Shown: piece by piece, positions 58,801-64,000 of the stretch | Position numbering within the stretch: position 1 is the first letter of the stretch | How the letters are laid out: the number at the start of each line of letters is the position of its first letter | NCBI RefSeq assembly: GCF_028583425.1 | Contig: NC_072799.1 | Location: forward strand, 85,794,217-85,858,216 | DNA from: Eublepharis macularius | Lineage: Eukaryota > Chordata > Lepidosauria > Squamata > Eublepharidae | Direction: 5' to 3' | DNA: 64,000 bases | Program-made: the position numbers and the translations under genes | Notes under the pieces: generated by a model | Databases searched by the model: none | Told to the model about the DNA's origin: nothing | Seen by the model: only the letters and a program-made list of their open reading frames with translations

Positions 58801-61800
58801 TAGGACCACTGCCTAATTTGTTTTAAATTCTGATTCCTTTAGTTATTAACCTCAAGTCTGTTTGCTGTTTTACAGTGTTAGCTTTGCAGACATGCATAGT
58901 AATCACTGCCACATATACAAAATTTGTCAGCCCCATCTTATTAGTATTAGAGAGAAAAGAATAATAATTATTTATTTATATGTACCCTAATTTTCTCCCC
59001 AATGGAAACTCCAAGAAGTTTATATTGGTCTTCTAGAATGTATGCATATAACATTGGAACAAAGGTTTTCATTCTCTTTTTCAGAAATTCAAAGTCACAT
59101 TTGGACATTTGTTCTGCCATAATTTCCTTGAAATACAGAACATTGGTTTAGTTCTTTTCCAAAGGAACAGCAGTAATATTGATGTAAATCTCCTGGCTGA
59201 TCATGAAAGTGTTAAAAATGAAAGGCCTGCAGTCGCAAGTTGGTGCGACACAAATATCTTGGACTGGAATGAGACAAAGCAATCCAAAGAGCTGTTGGAC
59301 GTCAGAGAAACCTCCTCCTTAGCCTATGTAATGCACACATCGGGAACAACGGGGATTCCCAAAATTGTTCGAGTGCCCCATAGATGCATAGTACCAAATA
59401 TTCTTCATCTCCGGTAAGTGTCTTTCTTTCATAGGTTTCTGTTGCATGAAAGTGAACAGTCAGAGGCTGGCTTGTTATTTTATCTAAAATTGGAAAAGCT
59501 GCATACGGAGATTATATGAAACACATACCATTTTCACAGATGTACAGTCTAGGATTGCCAGGTCCCCCTGGCCCCCCAGTGGGAGATGTGGGACCCAGCT
59601 CCTACCTTGTACTTTTCCCTTTCCCAGCCATGTGGGTCATGGGCTACCTTGGGAGTGCTCCCACGCTCTCCAGGGGGCCGAATCTGGCCCAAATCAGGCC
59701 GCTGCGGAGGGCAGCAGCACTTCCACACTACATAGCGGCCTGATTTGGGCTGAATTGGGCCTGAATCAGCCTGAATCTGACCGCTGCAGAGCACAGGAGT
59801 GCTCCCACGCCCCGCAGCAGCCCAATTCAGGCTGAATCCGGCCATAATCGGGCCGAATCGGGCTGCTGTGGCACATGGGAGTGCGCTGTGCCACCCATGG
59901 CCGTGCCCCTGGAGGCGTAATCCCCCCTGCTGGCCAGGTAAGCGGGGACAGTGGGTGGAAGTGGGGGATCCCCTGCCCCTGGCGGGGGAGTGGCATCCCT
60001 AGTACAGTCGGAATTAGACAGATCCCAGTGTGTTGTAGTGGATAGATTCAGACCCTGATTCTAATACTGCTCATGTATGAAACTCATTGGTTGACCTTGA
60101 GTCAATCATTCTCAGCCTAACCTGTCTCACAGAGTTGTTGTGAGAATAATGGGTGGGGAGAACCATACATGCTGTCCTGAGTTCTTTGGAGGAAGGGTAA
60201 AATAGAAATGTATTAAGTAGATAGGTAAAATTTTAACTGGACTGAGTTTTCACAAAAACTCATCTCACGTTATCTAATTTAAACTGTAAAGTAGTGTCTC
60301 TAGAAAACAGCCCACTTCATACATGAAGAACTGTCTCCTCCTCCTATATTAAAGAGTCTGTAATATAAATTGACATCCCAGATTCTGCTCTGTGTTCCAT
60401 CAGGAAGGGAGGCTAGACCAGAGCAGGGCATTGTCACTGGCAGCCCACAGTTTATGGAACTTCTGTCTCAGGAAGCCCTCCCTCCCATACCTTCTTGCCT
60501 GGCCTCCTGGAAACAACCAAAATATGTTCCCTTCCTGAAGGCTTTTAATGGTTTCATCCCTTGGCTGTTTTTAGTTTACATTATGCTGATTGGTTTGTTG
60601 TTCTCTGCTTTCTGCTAGTTTTAGGGATTGTTCCTGTTGCATGTTTAGGAGCTGTTTTCTTTGTTTCTATTATTTAATTTTGATTGCTGCTCTGTTTTAT
60701 TTTAAGTTCATTAAATTACTGCTATTGATACTATGTTTTAAGTTCTATAAATTACTGCTGGTTTTATTTTTTTGAGTAAATGTTTCTTCTGATGATTTCA
60801 CTGAACTGTATTTTTAGCTGCCTTGAGGGCTAATTTTGTTCAGCAAAGAGAGGAACTATAAGTGTTCTTCACTAAGGGCCAAACTACACAAATGAGTTTT
60901 ATCTTTTGAGACGTTTTACCGTCTGTTTCTGGCCTGAGGGTTGTTTTATGGGTATTTTTAAGGCTATTACAGGATTGTTTTATGCTGTTTTTCTGTCTCT
61001 GGCTTGTTTTTAACGGCTTGCTTTGTATGTTGATAGTTTGTTGCTATTATGATCATGGTATTGTTTTCACTTCTAAGCCACCTCAAGCTGATCTCTGGAG
61101 AGGCAGCCTATAAATTCCATAAACTTATTATGTATCTGTGATTGGCTCTTCCAGTGTGTTACATGTCTCTTCACTTAAATGCTGTGTGTGAACCTCTACT
61201 TTCAAGTACGTTCCCAGCTTATTGCCAGAGAGCAGTTCTTCCGCAACATAAAACAGCCTGCAGGTGGATTATTCTGAAGACAAAAGTGAAATGGCTCAGC
61301 GTTTTAGGAGCTTTTGGAGCCCTACTGATACCAAGTAGGGCACCACCAAGTATTTGGTCATAATAATATTCAGTATAATAAACCTGCATAATTTGAACCG
61401 TATCCCGGGTTTGCTTCCATTTTAACAAATCCTACTGCCTTTTAGTGAACTTTGACATTGTTTCTGCTCTGACAACATTCATATGCTCACATTTCTTTTA
61501 ATATTATTACAGAGGTGAAGTATTGGTCATTTTTGGTTATAGTGGGAGAGTACAAGAATGTAGGATAAATGGTTTCTTTGTGGGAGTCCCAGAGACATGT
61601 GGCCTTTTAAAAATAAATCACAAAGCAATAATTAGGGAAGATGCCTTGATCTTTTCTCTGGTGCATTGGTTTTGTTTTACTGCCTTTTATGGCAGAGGAA
61701 GCTGGGAGAGGCCACAGAGACTTGTCATGCCTGAAAGAATGCAAAGAAATGCAAAAGAAAGAACGCAAATGCACCCTGGACATTCTCTTTCATCAGGCTG

Positions 61801-62944
61801 GGCCACGTGTGCATCTTTGTTGCTTGATTTAGCTAGATCTTGTGCCGCAGACAGAAATACTTCCAGTGCATGTGTATTCACATAATCAGTTACTACTGTG
61901 CAAACCAGCTCTTAGAAGAATAGAAATTTAGTTCCCTTTTTCGTAGATATTTCGGCAAGTGAGCCAATAGCCAGAGCCTGCTGTTTAAGAAGTAAATATC
62001 TATTTGATTTTGAAGACAGGCAAACTTGGCATGTTTCTGCAACACTGAATCTTTTTAAAACAACCCTGATCATGGATTGAATATACTGAGCTTTTTCCTT
62101 CACTCTCACCCAGTTCTGTATATTGCTCCAAACCCAATCATATGCTGCGTTTGTCCATGCAGGTCACATCACCAGCATATCCTTTTGGGGGTCAAGGGGG
62201 GCCCCATTCTCCCATTTTCACCAGTGGAAAAGCTGATTGGATCCAATCCAAATTTTGATATTTGGTCTCTTTTAGGGTTACTAGTCTGCCCCCTACCACC
62301 ACTTGGCTGATGGAGGGGAAAGCATGGGGAATAGGCCCAGGAGCTCTGGAGCACACATGAGCGTGTTCCAGAGCTCTTCCTTGTGTTGGGGATGATGTCA
62401 TTCCTGGCACAACAAGGAAGAGCTCCAGAGTGAGCACATGCTTTGCTCACGTGAGAGTTAGGTTTCCCCCATGTGCCCCCATGATACCCCCCCCCCATCC
62501 CCTGGGTTGAGCTCCAGGGAACATGGCAACCCTAGTATCTTCCCTTGCTGGGTTTCTTTACTTATTTTACCAGAATGCTATTGGTATAATTCCAATAGAA
62601 TTTCAGAACCATATACCTTCAAGCCATTTAGGTTGTAAAACACTGTTCTTTTTTCCCACTTGAATATAAGGGTTCCTGTGACATTTGCACAGGTTTATAC
62701 TCCAGAATATGTGTAATGATTAAGGTGTGCAATGTCTGTGCTTTTCTTTAGAGATCTCTTTCAAATTACCCCAGATGATGTCGTTTTCATGGCCTCTCCA
62801 TTGACATTTGATCCATCTGTAGTCGAGCTATTTGTTACTCTGGCAAGTGGAGCTTCTCTGCTTATTGTACCTCACCTGACTAAAATGATGCCTCAGGAGC
62901 TGTCTGAGGCTCTCTTTCAACGCCACAAAGTATCTGTATTACAG
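55605..62944 (+). CDS. AASDH: AASDH (ACSF4), adenylate-forming enzyme, first four coding exons
   Basis: Coding exons 55605-55834, 58545-58665, 59085-59413 and 62752-62944 join in frame to give 291 residues, matching the N-terminus of vertebrate AASDH (about 1,100 residues in human). The start MTLQEIFQTAANLYAEKRAV aligns with human MTLQELVHKAASCYMDRVAV. Adenylation-domain motifs are present: core A3 phosphate loop YVMHTSGTTGIPK in exon 3 and A4 ASPLTFDPSVVE in exon 4. The family activates a carboxylate as acyl-AMP and loads a carrier domain; the vertebrate protein adds PQQ-type beta-propeller repeats. It has been called beta-alanine-activating enzyme, and its physiological role is not settled. 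The rest of the adenylation domain, carrier and propeller lie beyond the window. The next exon after 62944 was not found before 64000. Confidence 0.96.
56215..56617. mobile_element. hAT-type MITE with exact 8-bp target duplication
   Basis: Begins CAGGGCTTTTGGGG and ends GAAAAAAAGCCCTG. The 8-bp repeat CTTGTGTT lies at 56207-56214 and 56618-56625, the hAT signature. The inside contains a long inverted repeat around CTCCAGACAGAGGGGAGTTTA. No transposase. In AASDH intron 2. Confidence 0.85.
56800..56930. repeat. Interspersed repeat 'GAGTCCAGTAGCACC' family
   Basis: GGAGTCCAGTGGCACTTTAA, AGATTAACAAAGTTTAATC, CAGCTTCATCAGATGCA. AASDH intron 2. Confidence 0.55.
57814..57962. mobile_element. Small foldback MITE in AASDH intron 2
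   Basis: Both ends carry GCACA(T/C)GTTGGATAATGCAC in inverted orientation. Total about 150 bp, no coding sequence. Confidence 0.6.
57963..58544. other. AASDH intron 2, unclassified
   Basis: 58010-58460 has a repeat-like look (AGCAACTTTATTGAACAGGC) but no ends I can define. Confidence 0.35.
58545..58665 (+). CDS. AASDH: AASDH exon 3
   Basis: Acceptor TTTTGTTAG; completes Gly, then ILQVPAAYSPIDPDALP to VLVENDKLD; donor GAT|GTAAGT. Human has ILQVPAAYVPIEPDSPP at the same place. Confidence 0.95.
59085..59413 (+). CDS. AASDH: AASDH exon 4 with A3 phosphate loop
   Basis: Acceptor CTTTTTCAG; 109 codons from KFKVTFGHLFCHNF to VPNILHL plus CG of Arg; donor CG|GTAAGT. The region around residues 20-75 of the exon is variable. 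HTSGTTGIPKIVRVPHRC is the nucleotide-binding loop. Confidence 0.95.
59558..60005. repeat. [10 protein letters not shown] tandem repeat of CTGAATC/GGGCC units
   Basis: Starts TTGCCAGGTCCCCCTGG. The core 59690-59870 has variants of CCTGAATCGGGC about every 12-24 bases, with both GATT and AATC forms. Ends in GTGGCATCCCTAG. No coding function. AASDH intron 4. Confidence 0.5.
60027..60225 (+). mobile_element. tRNA-derived SINE, diverged
   Basis: GTGTTGTAGTGGATAGATTC, TTGACCTTGAGTCAATCA, then GAGAACCATACATGCTGTCC and TAAAATAGAAATG. AASDH intron 4. Confidence 0.6.
60365..61130 (+). mobile_element. L2-like LINE 3' ends
   Basis: Decayed tail of the same type (CAGCCCACAGTTTATGGAAC, CTTGAGGGCTAATTTTG, GAACTATAAG). 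A second partial tail follows from about 60.9 kb (CCACCTCAAGCTGATCT, GCCTATAAAT). Class assignment is by the shared tail layout only. Confidence 0.45.
61131..62279. other. AASDH intron 4, no gene
   Basis: Mostly unique-looking sequence. 62110-62260 is a copy of the unnamed repeat also seen at 10491 and 14877. Confidence 0.45.
62280..62536. repeat. Inverted-repeat element, AGGGTT...AACCCT ends
   Basis: Ends TAGGGTTACTAG and GGCAACCCTAG. The centre has an imperfect hairpin, CCAGAGCTCTTCCTTGTGTT / CAACAAGGAAGAGCTCCAG (62369-62427). AASDH intron 4. Confidence 0.45.
62752..62944 (+). CDS. AASDH: AASDH exon 5 with A4 motif
   Basis: Acceptor TTTTCTTTAG; completes Arg, then DLFQITPDDVVFMASPLTFD and on to RHKVSVLQ; donor CAG|GTAAGA. 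Followed by a (GT)n/(G)n tract. Confidence 0.95.
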
Positions 62945-63373
62945 GTAAGATATGGTGTGTGTGTGGGGGGGGGGGAAGATATCTGATCATCCAGCTAACT
63001 TAGTGTTTGCTGTGAATGTTGCTTCTGTGTAAAACTGGACTGCAGTGACCACCAAGCTGTGCAGTGATCTCCCTCCCTATGCTGCTTTGGGGTTTTACCT
63101 TGATGACTGCCACCTGAATTGGTGAACTTATCCCCACTGGGTGTGAGGTGATGTAAAAGTTCTTTCTGTGGGACTAAATACACGATAGCCAGTTCTCCCA
63201 TGCAATTTGTCATTTCATTCTGCAGTCACAAGTGATGGCCATGCAGGCAAGAACCATCCATTAGGCCCCATTCTGATATTTAAAGTATCAACGGTCAAAA
63301 GACTGTGGTCTTGTGACAGAAGATTAGGCATCCATAATCTACTTTTACTCCTTTTACTGATAAATCTCCTAAT

Positions 63374-63634
63374 CAGGGCTTTTTTTTCTGGGAAAAGAGG
63401 TGGTGGAACTCAGTGGGTTGCCCTCGGAGAAAATGGTCATATGGCTGTTGGCCCCGCCCCCTGATCTCCAGACAGAGGGGAGTTGAGATTGCCCTCCAGG
63501 CCACCGAGTGACACGCCGTTCAATCTAAACTCCCCTCTGTCTGGAGATCAGGGGGCGGGGCCACCAGCCATGGGACCATTTTCAAGAGGTTCTGGAACTC
63601 CGTTCCCCCACGTTCCAGCTGAAAAAAAGCCCTG
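63374..63634. mobile_element. hAT-type MITE, same family
   Basis: Ends CAGGGCTTTTTTTTCTGGG and CAGCTGAAAAAAAGCCCTG. Flanks CTCCTAAT and CTCCAATT agree at 6 of 8 bases. Internal inverted repeats of GATCTCCAGACAGAGGGGAG. Confidence 0.8.
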
Positions 63635-64000
63635 CTCCAATTTTACCCTTGCTATTGATAGATGTTTTTTCACTGGTATAGTGCTGTGTCCAGATGATGC
63701 AACTTAACAAATGGGTTTTAACTGCTTAAGACTTTTTATCAAGGAGCTTTAATCAGATTAAAGGAAAGGAAAGGCATCCACACCCCTTCTCCACATGGGC
63801 ACATATGTCCATGTGTGCAGGAGACTTGCTTGCTAAGTCTTCACTCTTAAAAAAGAGAGAGAGAGAAGTAAAGGTTGGATTATGCATTTTGGCTCTCTGA
63901 ACATGAAGGTTTCTGCATAAGCTGTCAGTGTCTTCCCTTGTGAGTGGGGTGAACCCATCCATGCTTCTTCCATCCTCGGAAGGGGCTCTTTTGCCCAAAT

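Overview
This window is vertebrate nuclear DNA, almost certainly from a squamate reptile (possibly a gecko; that is a guess from the repeat mix). The evidence is host exons with GT-AG introns, and interspersed repeats that combine CR1, L1, L2 and Bov-B (RTE) LINEs, tRNA- and 5S-derived SINEs and hAT-type MITEs. There are no bacterial-style genes or operons.

Two conserved metabolic genes lie in tandem on the + strand. PPAT (amidophosphoribosyltransferase, first committed step of de novo purine synthesis) contributes ten coding exons, 2 to 11, between 15312 and the stop codon at 45015-45017, with a 3'UTR and AATAAA at 45929. Exon 1 is not visible and probably lies left of the window. AASDH (ACSF4, an adenylate-forming enzyme with C-terminal PQQ-like beta-propeller repeats in known family members) starts downstream. 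It has a CpG-rich promoter with three CCAAT boxes and a likely non-coding exon 1 near 49.3-49.8 kb, then coding exons at 55605-55834, 58545-58665, 59085-59413 and 62752-62944. It runs out of the window. The order PPAT then AASDH on one strand matches the arrangement known in mammals. The two genes share a neighbourhood, not a pathway.

On the - strand at the left edge are two exons, each encoding a trihelix (Myb/SANT-like) DNA-binding domain (7768-7396, and about 244-1 cut by the window edge). Their splice phases are compatible, so they may form one gene antisense to PPAT intron 1.

Most of the rest is repeat. PPAT intron 8 (28462-42363) is dominated by a nested set of LINEs: a - strand L1 (28930-40856, 14-bp target duplications) carries a full-length + strand L1 (29518-35273, 20-bp target duplications) and a 5'-truncated CR1 (38382-40693). 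A 502-bp solo LTR sits just upstream of PPAT exon 9. Other notable structures are a palindromic insertion with a 15-bp target duplication (22217-22475), a hairpin with 53-bp arms (8361-8474), an inverted pair of L2-like tails in PPAT intron 7, a run of three Bov-B fragments beside the AASDH promoter, and a hAT-type MITE family with one exact 8-bp target duplication (56215-56617).

I found no convincing new molecular system. The points most worth checking are the antisense trihelix gene, the GC-AG intron in PPAT, the nested LINEs and the palindromic insertions.
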